Positions 36,270 to 48,946 of a stretch of 64,000 nt of DNA are shown here, piece after piece. Under the pieces are notes generated by a model that saw nothing but the letters and a program-made list of their open reading frames with translations, made no database searches and was not told the origin of the DNA. Each line of letters begins with the position of its first letter. Position 1 is the first letter of the stretch. The DNA is from Raphanus sativus (lineage: Eukaryota > Streptophyta > Magnoliopsida > Brassicales > Brassicaceae): assembly GCF_000801105.2 (NCBI RefSeq), contig NC_079517.1, positions 1,922,001 through 1,986,000 of the forward strand, given 5' to 3'. The position numbers and the translations under genes are program-made.

Positions 36270-39200
36270 TCCACTGTTTATATGGCGGAAGAGGAAAAAG
36301 AGATTCTCTATTTTTATATTGAGTTATGTATGAATTTGACTGACATGTATACAAGCTACTATATATAGGATTATTTTCACACCGTATATAATTATATTAT
36401 AAAAATCTGATGATTAGTTGTTATTCAAATTACTTGAAATTTTATGGTTAGCCGGTTTATTTACATATCAAAAAGTTGTATGGAAAATTTTCTATTCACA
36501 TATATTGGTATCAAATATATTCCATTCCAAAGTATGATCACATTTTTTTCAAAGTATGATAATTCCTCATCACTATCTTTATGATGCTCGTACTAACGTT
36601 CTTCGTTAGGTTGCATTTTCTACTTAGAGAAATTTCGAATAATGTGTTACTTTTGGTTTTGAGCACTCTTATCTCTCTCCACACGTGCAAGAGCAAGGCT
36701 TTGGAAAGTCGGTGGGTACGTGTGGTGTTGCTGCATGCAAAAGGAGACCCGCTCGTGCGTTTGGAGGGTTCGATGCCTGTAGCCCCCACATGCTCAACAG
36801 TCTCGGAAACTCCAAAAAACATTTTTGAAACGCTCGTAGGCACTACTATACACAATTACACACATTGATATATTGCACGTGTGCACGTACGAACGTGTGG
36901 GTGGGAGTTAATTATGGGATAAAAACAACAGAATCAACTTTTGTCTGTTTCGGACACAGAGCAAGAAAAGTATCTTAAAGGGAGATAAAGTAATTGCTTT
37001 TCTCAGTTTAACGTATGTGAATGTGTGTGTATAGACATATATTTACGAGCAAATAAGTATTACTATAAATTAATCGTGAGTATTTTCAACAACAAGTTTT
37101 AAGTACTTCGAGAATCTATTGAACAAAGGGCACCAAGCCGTTTTAGTTATATACATGTTCCTTACATATTCAGTGCATTCAAACTTTTCTTTTACTTATG
37201 CATTGAACTCGAACAATGTTGTGCGATAATTACTGGAAACACTAAAAAATACCAACTCTATTTGTCAAAAAAAAAACAAAATACCAACTCTATTTAAGAC
37301 TGTTGTTCAATGATATGGACTATGCTGTTCTTAAATACTAAAGTTTAATCGAAGCAAGACATGATATCCTTAAGTATTAGATCAACGGAATGGAGGGGGC
37401 ACCAAAATGTAACTGAAGTCGAACTTGGAATTAAATTCAACGGAAAACGCACACAACAATAAATATAATACAAAGAAAAAGAAACGTTCGAAGTTAGAAA
37501 TCAAAGAAAAGTACCCAAAAGATTATTTAATAGTGTCTTTGTTTTATGTGAGTTTTGGTTATGGGAACGGTTTCATTAATTTTGAAATCTTCTGCTGACG
37601 ACAAAGAAAAAAAGTCGTGTACCGGCGTGGTATGACGATATGATGAACTGTTACACACGAGCGGATCGTTTTGCTGCCTAACACATGTCCCGTCATCTCG
37701 TATTTCCGTTTCCGGTTTTTAAAGAAAATATCCTCGAACCGTTATGGACCATTTTCCCTTTTAAACGTGTTGTCTTGCATAATAATTCTTTGATGACATT
37801 TTACAAACTGAAACTTTCGACCATGGGATATTTTTTTCCAACGACCATGAAATGTTCGGAACTGTAATTTCAATTCTTGTTTTATTTTATTTTTTCTTGT
37901 TGAAATGTAAAATTTATTTATAAAAAAACAGGCGTAACATGACTTTTGGGTTATCTTGGATATAGATAACATGAAAGATGTGTTTAGTATGGGATTTTGT
38001 TTCATCAACGTTATCAACTTTCTTTTATGGGTTAGATTTAGGAGTATGACTTAATTTTCTGGACGTGGATTAGGATTGATTGCTTCTCTAATAAGTTCGT
38101 TATTTGATAAAATTGGTCTATGTATTTGTTGGCAATTAACCAGTTCTCTTTACATACTAAGTTTACTAATTTAAAGTTTATATATGTGATTTTGCACATC
38201 AATCTAGTGGTTTTCGTCGGTCGATGTTATTGTCGGCCAGAAATCTATATGATCATATTTCTGTTTTCTACCATTCTCACTTGTGTAGTTTTGGTAAGGG
38301 ACTTATATTTTTCTTATCCTTTTTTCTTGTATAAGATTTTTAGCAACTATGGAATCACAAAACAAAAGGCGGAGAGAGAACGAAAAATCGAAACTCCAAA
38401 ATACTAAAAGAATAAAATTTCGGTAATCATGAGATAAGCCACACTACTTTCATTCACTTAGAGAAAGTTTATTGATTAGTTTTAAAGAGGACACTTTAAC
38501 TAATTTGAGGAATTTAGGGCTTTATCTCATGCATGATGTAATGACATAAAGTCTCTTTATATGAATAGAATTTAATTATACATCATGTCAAAGTTGTTAG
38601 CGGGTTCATTGCATTTGTATCATATACTTATATAACTAACATATCACATCAGTGTACATTGTAAATAATTATGATTGTAAATGCATTATGGGGCAATTAA
38701 TGAGGTTTTATACCTTACGGACTAAATTGGAAGTCATTATCGAGGCAGTTAATTGTCCACACGCACCCACCAATATGTTAGTCCACATGGATCCAAATAA
38801 CAAGTTTAGTTAATCCAATGTAAATAGTTTGATGTAAGCAAAAAGTATTAATCAAAATAAGCATTAGTCAAAAGTTGACGGCAATTATCGGCAACTAACC
38901 GCACCCAATTTTTAACTCACAATGATTTCCAAGTCGAAAATAACAAACTATTATCATCTCCCTTACTACCTTTGAATCATTGATGTTTTATATCTATTCT
39001 TTTACCTGAACTACTATTTTTATCTATAATGTATTTTTATTGTTATTATAATGTATTTTTATTGTTATTATCAATTTTAAGTTTATATGGTACACGTTTT
39101 CAAACTAACAAATTATTTGAGACGATTTTAGATTATTTACATTGTATTCTCAACAGCAATTATGTAAAATAAAACATCATCGAAAAACCTATTAAAACGT

Positions 39201-39490
39201 TTTTATACTTTTTATACCATATAGATAGAGTTCAATGAAACATTACCAATTTAAGTTTAAAATAAACTATGTATGTAAAATCCCTAACCATGTAAGAACT
39301 TATAGTAAATTAAAATGATAACTACTATAATCATAATTAATTCAGTATGCGAAATCCCTTAATGTTTTAATATATATAGAATATATTTCCTTTTTTACAA
39401 TGTAAAATGTTTTAGAAAAGATTTAATATTTCAGTATATAAAATGTTTCAATACTTTTTAATTCGATTGAATACTGAATGATCTATAATA
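36270..39490. other. intergenic, probable MYB56 promoter then AT-rich DNA
   Basis: Immediately upstream of the MYB56-type gene the DNA is CT/GA-rich. Overlapping ORFs on both strands at 36538-36868 have no motif. A direct repeat of ATAATGTATTTTTATTGTTATT occurs around 39027-39070. No other gene is recognised. Confidence 0.6.
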
Positions 39491-40380
39491 TCTAATCTAT
39501 TAAAACTGAAGTACATCTGAGAATTAACCCTCATTTCAGGTTCAATATTACAGAATTTGCCATTCTCCTTTAGCGTCATTTAATAACATTAATAATTAGC
39601 TAAAGTAATTGTACTTACTAAACCAAAAATGACGATTTCCTAAAATCACTGCGTCTTTTAACAACATTAACAACCAGCTTAATTAACTGTACTTACTAAA
39701 CCAAAAGATCATGATTTCCTAAAATCAATGACATTCCAAATACCTTTCTTATCTTTAAGCAATCACGTTAACTAAAACTAGCAAAATTATTAACAAAATC
39801 TCCATAACGTGTAAATCATGTTTGACTTGACTAAATATACGAATACACCTTTTTAAACTACATTCTTATTGTATGCTATTATATTGTGTTAGTAAATCTA
39901 GATTTTCTATACCTTACTCTGGAAATAGACAATTATACTGGAAATAGAACCAATGGTATCAAACAAGCATTTTCAAAGCAATTGTGTAACATAATTCGTA
40001 GACCTATATGTATATAAGCCTAACAGGTCAACTAATTACAAGAGCAGATAACAAATCATTCGTAGTTTAAATGTGTGTAATCTAATTTATATAAACAAGC
40101 GAACGAAAAAATAACACATAATCGTCAATAATTTGACACACTTTCTCTTTTATCTAGAGGCATACACGAATATAGTATCAATGGTAACCAACAAGATAAA
40201 ATATATAAAAATATTTAAACAATTAACATTTCAAAACAACTAATACAATTGCTACATATAAATTATAAAATCATATTAAACATCGGAAAAATATTAATAA
40301 AACTTTAAAATATATACCAAATTAGATATTACAAAACTGGACAAAGAAAAATAAAAAAGGTTACACGGGTCACTATCTAG
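39491..40380 (+). mobile_element. degenerate non-autonomous Helitron candidate
   Basis: The 5' end TCTAATCTATTAAAACTG follows A, and the 3' end ...CACTATCTAG is followed by T. This fits the TC...CTAG rule and A|T insertion. The usual 3' GC-rich hairpin is not intact: only ACACGGGTCA remains of one arm. No coding sequence. The call rests on the ends alone. Confidence 0.6.
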
Positions 40381-41224
40381 TTTAAATTATACATGATTGG
40401 TTAATTTGCTTGATATTTATATTATTGAATTTTAAATAAATTTATCAGTTTTTGTGATTTTAACCAAAACACTATAGTATAATATACAACAAAGATAGGA
40501 TGTATGTTTTAAGAAAGAAAAAGCATAATTATTTAAACGGTCTAAAGTGAAAGTATTGTTTGGACGAATGTCGATCATGTTGTATATTTCAAACTTCTGA
40601 AGTCACGAAAATGGATATCAATTTAGCTGACCTGAATAAAATCTTCACATATCATCAATATCTCTTCATAACTCATGTCACAAGATGACAAAAAAAAAAA
40701 GAAATTGACAAAAGAAGAGCTCATAAGAGTCACAAATCAAATGATTTAATAGAATCTTGACAACGCAACCGCTGATAAGAAAGATAATCAAGCTACCATG
40801 ATCAGGTTTATGGATAGAGCTGTGAGGATTAGGATTGATGATCTTCGAGTGAGTTGGAAGAGGCCAATATGGTCATGCTTTTGCAATTTGGAGTGAATCA
40901 AGATGAGAGAATTATAGTTCTACATTTGTTGTTCTGCATTTCCTTTTAAAAAAACAATGACACATTTATTGTACTAATGTTTCATTGATTTGAAATTCAA
41001 CATTCATTCAGAAAAAGAAAGATAAATAAGTAATTAAGTACATTAATGATGTTAAAGCCCATATGGTACTACAAACAACACATGGACTTGCTTCACAATG
41101 TATCCCATAATGAGCCCATATAGGCCCATTCTTTATAAATAAAAGAGTAGAAAACAAATATTTCACGGTTTACCGAGAAAATCTATATTCCGCCGAACAA
41201 AGTCACCGTCGAAGAGGAGAGAAG
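40381..41224. other. intergenic and VAR3-like promoter
   Basis: The stretch 40700-40900 translates in one frame to a decayed coding-like sequence (KLTKEELIRVTNQ, then IRFMDRAVRIRIDD) broken by stops. It is not recognised. The last 100 bases form the leader of the VAR3-like gene. Confidence 0.5.
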
Positions 41225-42895
41225 ATGAACCACTCCACCAGATTCCTCTCCCTCTTTTCTCCTCCTATCTTACGTGCCCTCTTCATCGGCCCCTTAACCA
41301 AGCTCCGTCGTCTCCATGGACGTTCTCCGTTGTCTTTTCCGCTCCAGCGGTTCCATAGTCACTGAGTTCGTGTCTCCGTCTCCGTCTCCGTCTCTCTTCC
41401 TTCTCATCACCACCACCACCAGCTGCTCCCTGAATGGGCGGGGCTGATCAAATCTCTCTCCAAAGCTGGTTACTTTACAGCCTCAGCGCCAAGTTCCGGT
41501 TTTGAAAACGAGTTCTTTCCCGGTTTACCGGAAGAGCTCCTCCGTCAAGGTATTGCTTGCTTGCCTCTAGCTCGCGATCGTCCCGAGTTGCTTGAGTAAG
41601 TTTTAACTGCCGTTTCCATCTCGTTCAAAACTCTCATTTCGTTTCGAGTTCTCATGTCGATGTTTTATTAGAATGGTTTCGAGGAGAGACGTCCAAGTGG
41701 TGGTGGAGAATGTGAAGCCGTTACTGTTTAGGATTGTTCCTGATTCTCTCGAAAGGATGAGCCTTTACCTAACTAGTGTTGGTCCTCAGGGCATTGGTAA
41801 GGTATTAAAAAAAAAAGCTTACTCTTTTAGTATTTGGTGTTGAGATTGTGCCTTTGATTGAACTTTGCGAGAAATGTGAAATGCTTCCAGTGTGATGAAG
41901 CAAGACCAAAAAGACAGCTAACTGATAGTGAATGGGAGTGTCCCCAGTAAGCAACTTTTGCTTTTTTGTGTTTCTCTGTTTGCTTTATGGTTATTGAGAC
42001 AACGAATGGTGAGTGTTAACTTTCTTTTTGGTTTGGTTTCACCCATCAGATGCGATTTCTACAATTGCGGGAGGAACATAGCCTGCTTAAGATGCGACTG
42101 CAAGCGACCAGGGGACTTCTCACTCACTTCAGCCGACTCTTCTCATTCCAGGGATGATCCTGAACTTGAGAGAAGAGTGGTGGAAAACGTAGAGAAAGCA
42201 CAGAGGTGGTTCTGATGCAAAGAGTGTTTATAGTACAGATGAAGATTTCTCGGAGATTATGCCTTTGAGGAAAGGAGTGAATAAGATACGTTGTTAACAC
42301 GAGAAAAACACCTCTTGAGAGAAGGTTGGCTAATGCTGAGAACAGTGTAGCTTCAGATGGAAACTCGAATAGGAGCCTGAATGAGATTCTCGGCTCTACA
42401 TCATCCTCTTTGCCTTCTTCTTCCAGGAGGTTTGAATCTTCTCAGGTAGTTAACTCTGACTTTGTCCCGTTCGTGCCGGTGCCACTACCTTCCGATATGT
42501 TTGCCAAGAAGGCTGATAAGGAAGACACACAGATAAGAAATGCTTCTCAGGTAGTACAAAAAGAACCTTCAAGCAACAATCCTGAACCAGGGAAGGTAAG
42601 AAATGGAAAGAGCTTGGAGGGTTCGTTAGTGAAGGAGCTTGACATGTTGGACATGTCGGAGGAAGCTAAAGCAGAGAGATGTTTTAAGCGAGTGGCTGAG
42701 ATTAAGAACATATCAGAGCTAAGTCACATCCCTGACGAAGATTTCCCGTCGATAATGCCAATGAGGAGAGGAGTGAATAGGTTTGTCGTCAGCAAAAGAA
42801 AAACTCCACTGCAACCGCGTTTAGCTTCTCAACGCCAACATAGAGACCCTCTTCCATTCACCTATTCTAATCCAGCTAGTAACAGAGATACATGA
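41225..42895 (+). pseudogene. VAR3: VAR3-like RanBP2-type zinc-finger gene, disabled
   Basis: Exon pieces are 41225-41594, ~41672-41802, ~41891-41947 and 42050-42895. The N-terminus looks like a transit peptide (MNHSTRFLSLFSPP). Homology resumes at LPEWAGLIKSLSKAGYF and runs through SRRDVQVVVENV. A RanBP2 zinc finger follows, split over exons 3/4: WECPQCDFYNCG, then CLRCDC. Two DEDF-x3-MP-x-R-x-GVN repeats and a KTPL motif end the protein. Disabling changes: an in-frame TGA at 41363-41365 (codon 47), TGA at 42213-42215 after AQRWF with a shift to another frame, and an extra base near 42285 shifting the frame again. VAR3 acts in chloroplast and palisade development. The reading is that this copy is a recent pseudogene; a sequencing error would have to recur three times. 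Confidence 0.82.
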
Positions 42896-43252
42896 ACTTT
42901 GTATAACACAACAATTTTGCAGTGTAATTTACAGGACCACAATTTTATTATTTATTACAAACTATGAGATTTATTATAAACAAAATTATTTAGAACATTT
43001 TCAACAAAACAAAAGAGTAAGCCCGAGACTAGAAGAAAGCATCAACCAATACCTTCATGTAATAAAACAATTAAGGTATAATGCAAAGAGCATCCTAACC
43101 AACACTTGAAGCCATTTAACCGATACGACGTCATTTCGATATAATAAAAGTCAAAGCTTCTTCTTCTCTCTTTTCGACGTGGCCTAACCATTTATCTCAA
43201 ACTTCTCTGGCGCTCTAGATTCTCTCTCTCTCTCTCTCTCTCTGCTGCTTCC
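42896..43252. other. intergenic, BDG4 promoter
   Basis: The short spacer holds the VAR3-like 3' flank and then the BDG4 leader. A CT microsatellite (~43219-43243) lies just before the ATG. No TATA box is obvious. Confidence 0.6.
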
Positions 43253-44749
43253 ATGTCTTACCTCGCAATCTCCACGAAGAAATGGGCGAGACAATCCGGG
43301 ACCGCCATTCACGCCGCTCTATCTTTCCTCGTCTTCTTCTTCCTCGACCTCGCCGACGCGATGCTCTGCGTCGTTTACGCGCTCCTCGACGAGTTTCTGG
43401 AGGGAAACTCCCAAAGCCGTTGTTACTGCGACGCGTCTCCTCGTACTACCACCGGTGAAAATGAGGTCTCAGAGACTTTGTTCGAGAGGACAAACGTTTT
43501 CCGGGGATTCGCGAGAAAGCTCAAGCTTTCCCGGAGAATGGAGAAGTCCGAAAAGACTCATCACGAGCCGGCGAATAGATGGTCAGATTGTGGATGTCAA
43601 ACTTGCAGCTCGTGGACGAAGAAAGAAGATGGGAATCTTCACGTCGTAGTCAAAGATTCAACTCCTCAAGGTCAAATATTATTATTTAAAAATACGTTTT
43701 TTATATGTTTGCTTACGATTTTTTTTTCATGTTGGATTTAAAAAAAAAACAGAGGACTCTGTTCAAGAACCGTTGGAGAATGTAATATTCATACACGGTT
43801 TCATGGGTTCATCGCATTTCTGGACGGAGACTGTGTTCGAACACTTTAAGGAAGAACGTTACAGGCTCTTCGCGGTGGATCTTTTGGGATTCGGGGAGAG
43901 TCCTAAGCCAAGAGACAGTCTCTATACGTTGAGGGAACATGTGGAGACGATAGAGAGATCTGTCGTCAAGCCTTACCGGTTAGGTTCGTTTCACGTGGTT
44001 GCACATTCGATGGGGTGTTTGGTTGCTCTTGCTTTGGCTGCTAAACACTCAACCATCGTTAAATCGGTTACTATCGTCGCACCGGTGAGAGATTTCAGAT
44101 TAGTTTTGTTTGTCTAATCTTTATGTTTCAATATAATTCGTGAGCTAATGTTTCTGTGAACAATTCAGCCTTATTTTCCTTCGTCACTTGAAGAATCAGT
44201 CTTGACTCGAATCGCTGGTAAGCGGCTTTGGCCGCCACTAGCGTTTGGTACTGCGGTCATGTCGTGGTATGAACATGTCGGTAGATGCGTTTGTTTCATA
44301 GTCTGCAAGCATCACAAGACATGGGAGTGGGTCATCAAGCTATGCACTGGTAAAAGGTAAAAAAAAACATTTCAACCGTTTTTGTTACTTTGTTTTGGTT
44401 TAAAGAATCAACACTTTTTATCTTTGTTAGGGAGATTCCTTGGAAGATAAAGGACATAACAAGACACACACATCACTCAGCATGGCATAGTATGCACAAT
44501 GTCATCTGCGGTGGCTCCAAATTCGCGGATGAACATCTTGAAACCCTCGTAAACAACGGCGTTAAGATTCACTTGATGCAAGGCGATACTGATGAGCTCG
44601 TTCCTTTGCACTGCTCTGGAGACATGAAGAGGAATTTTCCGGCGGTGGAAGTCGAGATTGTTGTTGGTGCTGATCATGAGAGTGTTATAGGCGGTAGAAG
44701 AGAAGAGTTTGCTGAGAAATTGAAGAGCATTTGGTGTTCATGTAGATAA
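43253..44749 (+). CDS. BDG4: BODYGUARD-type alpha/beta hydrolase (BDG4-like)
   Basis: Four exons, 43253-43670, 43753-44084, 44169-44356 and 44431-44749, all GT-AG and in phase, 418 residues. A hydrophobic segment near residues 20-50 (AALSFLVFFFLDLADAML) could be a membrane anchor or signal. A conserved Cys-rich motif (RWSDCGCQTCSSW) is near 115-130. The hydrolase core has VIFIHGF, FAVDLLGFGESPKPRD and the nucleophile motif VAHSMG (Ser ~225). The late acid is in QGDTDELVP and the His in GADHESV. Family members are extracellular enzymes needed for cuticle and cutin formation; the substrate is unproven. It is collinear with At5g17780 and a paralogue of the gene at 51778-55676. Intact. Confidence 0.9.
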
Positions 44750-45118
44750 AGGTTCTAGTTAGATGAAACACACACGAGTCTTTTAACTCTTGAAACAACC
44801 CAATACCAATACAAAGTTCCTTGCAGAGTGAACTCTAAACGAACTGGAACTCCTGAACAACTCTCGAGATCTTGTACTGAAAGCAAAGAATGTATCCATT
44901 TTTTTTTTTTTAACTTGGGTCAAAATTAAATGTAATTAGATTATGGAATAATATTGCAAACAAAGGCAACTAATAACGGGATGGGGTTAGTTAGGTCTAC
45001 CAGATCCCATCCCCCTCCTTTTTAATGGCGGAGATAACAAGCTAAAGAGACAGACTTTGCACCTCTTTCTTCTTCATTCTCTCTTTCCTTACTTTCATTT
45101 GCATCTTGGTTAAGAGCC
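44750..45118. other. short intergenic spacer before CBR1
   Basis: Contains the BDG4 3' UTR and the CBR1 promoter and leader. The leader is CT-rich (CTCTTTCTTCTTCATTCTC, 45063-45081). No other feature seen. Confidence 0.6.
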
Positions 45119-46882
45119 ATGGTGGATACAGAGTTCCTCCGAACCCTAGATCGTCAGATTCTCTTGGGTGTCTTCGTCGCTTTCGTCGCCGTCGGTGCCG
45201 GTGCTGCTTACTATCTCTCTTCCTCCAAAAAACGCAGAGGTTAACGCTCCCCAAATTCAAAACCTTTTCACTTTTCACAATGCGTATGAAACTTTTTGTG
45301 TAAGTTTAGGCAAAGATTTAGTTAGAATTTGTCCTTTTGGTAGGTTGTTAAAAATCGAGTCTTTTGTATAATTGTCTACTTGATTCAGCTAAAAGTCTTA
45401 TGGGTTTTGTTGGATTATATATATACAGGGTGTTTGGATCCAGAGAACTTCAAGGATTTTAAGCTTGTTACGAAGCAACAGCTCAGTCACAATGTGGCTA
45501 AATTCGTGTTTGAGCTTCCAACTCCTACCTCCCTCTTGGGTCTTCCCATTGGTCAACACATCAGCTGCAGGTTCTGCTCTTCACAGTGAACATACTCATT
45601 TTTAAACTTTGAGGTTTTATAAAGCTTTGATGGATGTTGTGATGATATTATTTATGAATTTGTCTATAGGGGAAAGGATGCTCAAGGAGAGGATGTTATT
45701 AAGCCTTACACTCCCACAACCTTAGATTCTGACCTTGGACGTTTTGAACTTGTTATCAAGGTATATATATGCTTACTCTCTCACTCAGCTTCACTCGGTT
45801 TTTTGTTTTTTGTTATTCTCACTAACTCAACTATGAAAACCACGTTGCCAACTCTCTAGATGTATCCGCAAGGAAGGATGTCTCATCATTTCAGGGAGAT
45901 GCGTGTTGGAGACCATCTTGCTGTCAAGGGACCAAAGGTTACTTACTTTATTTACTCAGATGTTATTACCATCAAATTTTGTTATTAAATAATTAAACTT
46001 TTCTATTTGTTTTGTTTACTTTGTACTTGCCAGGGTAGGTTCAAGTATCAGCCAGGTCAGTTTAGGGCATTTGGAATGCTTGCTGGAGGTTCAGGCATCA
46101 CTCCCATGTTCCAAGTATGTCTCTGTTACATTTTCGTGTTTAATATCGTTTTCTAAAGCCATTTTGTATATGTTTTAAACCACGTTTTATTTTTCACTTA
46201 TCTTGAAAGGTGGCAAGAGCAATTCTAGAAAACCCAACAGACAAGACAAAGGTGCACCTCGTTTACGCCAATGTCACATACGAAGACATTCTCTTAAAGG
46301 TGAAAGAGTCGAGAACAAAACATTGTGTATCCATAGACTGTTTAAAAACTCTAAATATTACGTGATTCAATACTTCTTTCAGGAAGAATTGGAGAGTCTT
46401 ACATCCAATTACCCAGACCAGTTCAAAATCTACTATGTTCTGAACCAGGTTAGCCACCAAAATCCAAATGTCTTGTCGTTCCTCTAGAGTAGCTCTTTTT
46501 TGATGCTTTTGGTTCAATCTTGTGTGGCAATATGATTAGCCTCCAGAAACATGGGATGGTGGTGTTGGATTTGTATCTAAGGAAATGATTCAGGCCCACT
46601 GCCCTGCACCAGCATCTGATATTCAGGTAACAAACCTTTTCCCTTTGCTACTTGATCTTGAACATACCACAGTCATCATCACTGTTCCCAACTCTTAATC
46701 TTTATTTGAAACAAAACGAAGAAACGCTGCAAGTGAATGAAACATTTTGAGTGATGAACACTGGGTTGGTGTATTTGTTTGAATTGCAGATCCTGAGATG
46801 TGGACCACCGCCGATGAACAAGGCCATGGCTGCAAACCTTGAAGCTCTTGGTTACTCTCCAGAGATGCAGTTCCAGTTCTGA
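45119..46882 (+). CDS. CBR1: NADH-cytochrome b5 reductase 1
   Basis: Nine exons: 45119-45239, 45429-45570, 45670-45760, 45860-45937, 46034-46114, 46210-46299, 46383-46448, 46540-46626 and 46790-46882. All are GT-AG and in phase, giving 282 residues, the usual length. An N-terminal anchor ([20 protein letters not shown]) is followed by the FAD-binding domain (KPYTPTT) and the NADH-binding domain ([14 protein letters not shown], then [12 protein letters not shown]). The C-terminus ends MQFQF. The enzyme passes electrons from NADH to cytochrome b5 at the ER, feeding fatty-acid desaturation and related reactions. Compared with the remembered Arabidopsis protein there is one extra Val after the start Met. 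Collinear with At5g17770; no lesion. Confidence 0.96.
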
Positions 46883-48708
46883 TCCAAATTGCTTCTTACA
46901 CAAAATGGAAAAAAAAACTCGTTTCTCTGATCAATAATGATAGTTTCGCTGTCTTAATTGAGTGAGAGTTGTTGTTTCTATTAGAAGCTTCATAAACCAT
47001 TGTGTTTGTTTGACGGTTTGTTATCTCGTTGGATTCTTATTTATTGGTTAAAGATTTGGTTAGGCATGTGGTTTACGTATACCGGTTTGGTTTTTGGTAT
47101 TCGTATAAAGACTTGATAGTGACATGGACATCGACACCAACATGACCTACCCTATATGTTTGTTTTGGTCCGTAGCAATCAATTTGGGCGACTGGCCCTA
47201 CTACTATGCATGCATGAATCATGAGTCACTTTGATAGCATTTGCTATAAAAAGTACTGATTGAAATTGATTTTTTTTGGCGAAAAATTATTATTATAAAG
47301 AACAATTATTTTGTTCTTTTCAAACACTTTATGAATAGTAGAATACTTTTATGAAGTTATTCCTCTGTTTTTAGTTAAAAATGTACACATCGTTTCAAAA
47401 AATGAAGTGAAAGATGTTCCAATAAGTAGTTAATAAATTGCAAACCATGTAAATATCATTTTTGTTAAGAATGTATTATATCATTCAAAAAATAAAGTGG
47501 ATGTGAATGTGTTACAAAAGTTTAATAAAGTATTTCCTTCTCTCATCATCAGCATCATCTAACCAAACTTTTATCTTGACATCATAGTCATACTACTAGC
47601 GACATTATAAAATGAAATGTTGGTGAACGATGAATAATGCTTGGTTATTGAGAGAATTGAAGAAAATGTTTTATATAAACTTACTTTTGAAGTATTGGTG
47701 AACGATAGAGAACTTTGCGTGGTTTCGATATTGTTAAAGCATGCTCTGATATTAAAGTAGGTACGCAACGGTCCAAAAAGAAAGATGAGCTCATGACTCA
47801 GTAGTACACTTACTTTTCTCTTCTTGGTTATGAATCACATTATCCATCCATACTCTGACACGTACCTCTTCCTCTTACATTTCTTTACTGATGGAATTAC
47901 AACACGCAATAACAAGTCCCACATGCCACATCGCGACAACGTAGCACATCTTTTGCTTTCTGGTCTTTTATGGGTCAATCATCAAATGTCATGAATACAA
48001 ATGTTAAAAAAAGTTAAAATCCACCATAGATAGTTACTGTAATATCCAAACTTATTAACATATGAACATCTCCAAAACTGTTATCCAAGGCCAAAAGTAT
48101 CAGCCGGCCTAATAGGTTTTGCTATTGGTAGAAATGACTTAAAAGATAATAGAAGTTTTGGGTTGTTTTGGTATATATTCTTACAAGTCATCATCCACCT
48201 GAACAAAGTAAGCAAATTAAATCCAATATGTATAACCGATATAATACTAATTACCGTAAGTTTGTTATCATATAACTACAATTAATAAAGTTTTCTGTGA
48301 AGCCGCAAACATTTCCAACATAACAACTAAACAAGGATGTTCATATATCACTCTCACCAAACAAGAAAACAGAACAGAAAACTTCCCTTTTCGTGATTAG
48401 TAGAACTTTTTTTTTGTTAACATTTATTGAATCTACGTGGAAACATTTATTAATATGAATATTTATACATGATGCATGTATCATATTCATTTTTCTATGT
48501 ATAATACTGATGTTGTCGTCATCTTGTATGATGCATGCCGATTAGACTATTCACTTGCGTATGATTAGATAACTTTCTTTGTTCACAGTATACGTACATG
48601 GTTTGTGACATATCACAAAAGAAGTTATATCACATTATCGATAAGTAACGATGAAACAAATCCAAACTAATCAATTTAAGGGTTTTGAACCGCGTTACAT
48701 AAAAAATA
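46883..48708. other. intergenic, no gene recognised
   Basis: The CBR1 3' UTR and then ~1.7 kb of AT-rich DNA without coding signal. Near 47630-47710 a pair of similar stretches (TTGGTGAACGAT...GAGAA...TTG) is repeated about 75 bp apart. Confidence 0.6.
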
Positions 48709-48944
48709 CTCCCTCTGTTTTTTAAAGATGTATGTTTTGGAGTTTTCACACATATTAAGAAAACACATTAATCATGCATTGTTTTTAGAAAATATCAAAT
48801 TTCAATGCATTTTAACCAATAGTCTTTCAATAAATTCAATTAATTTTATTGAAAATTGCAATTTTTATATAGAAAACATAAAAAATACATCTTTTTGAAA
48901 CAAATATTTTTTCCAGAACATCCATCTTTTAAAAACAGAGGGAG
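48709..48944. mobile_element. Stowaway-type (Tc1/mariner) MITE
   Basis: A 236-bp element. The left end is CTCCCTCTGTTTTTTAAAGA and the right end is the inverted ATCTTTTAAAAACAGAGGGAG-like sequence. TA flanks both sides (48707-48708 and 48945-48946). CTCCCTC ends and TA duplication are diagnostic of Stowaway. It has no coding capacity. Confidence 0.95.
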
Positions 48945-48946
48945 TA

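Noticed and set aside
36538..36868. Overlapping ORFs of ~100 codons on both strands upstream of the MYB56-type gene
   Set aside because: No motif on either strand; chance ORFs in promoter DNA are more likely.
41317..41450. Alternative VAR3 start at the ATG in CCATGGACG
   Set aside because: It is in another frame that ends in a stop just before the conserved LPEWAGLI block, so it cannot rescue the gene.
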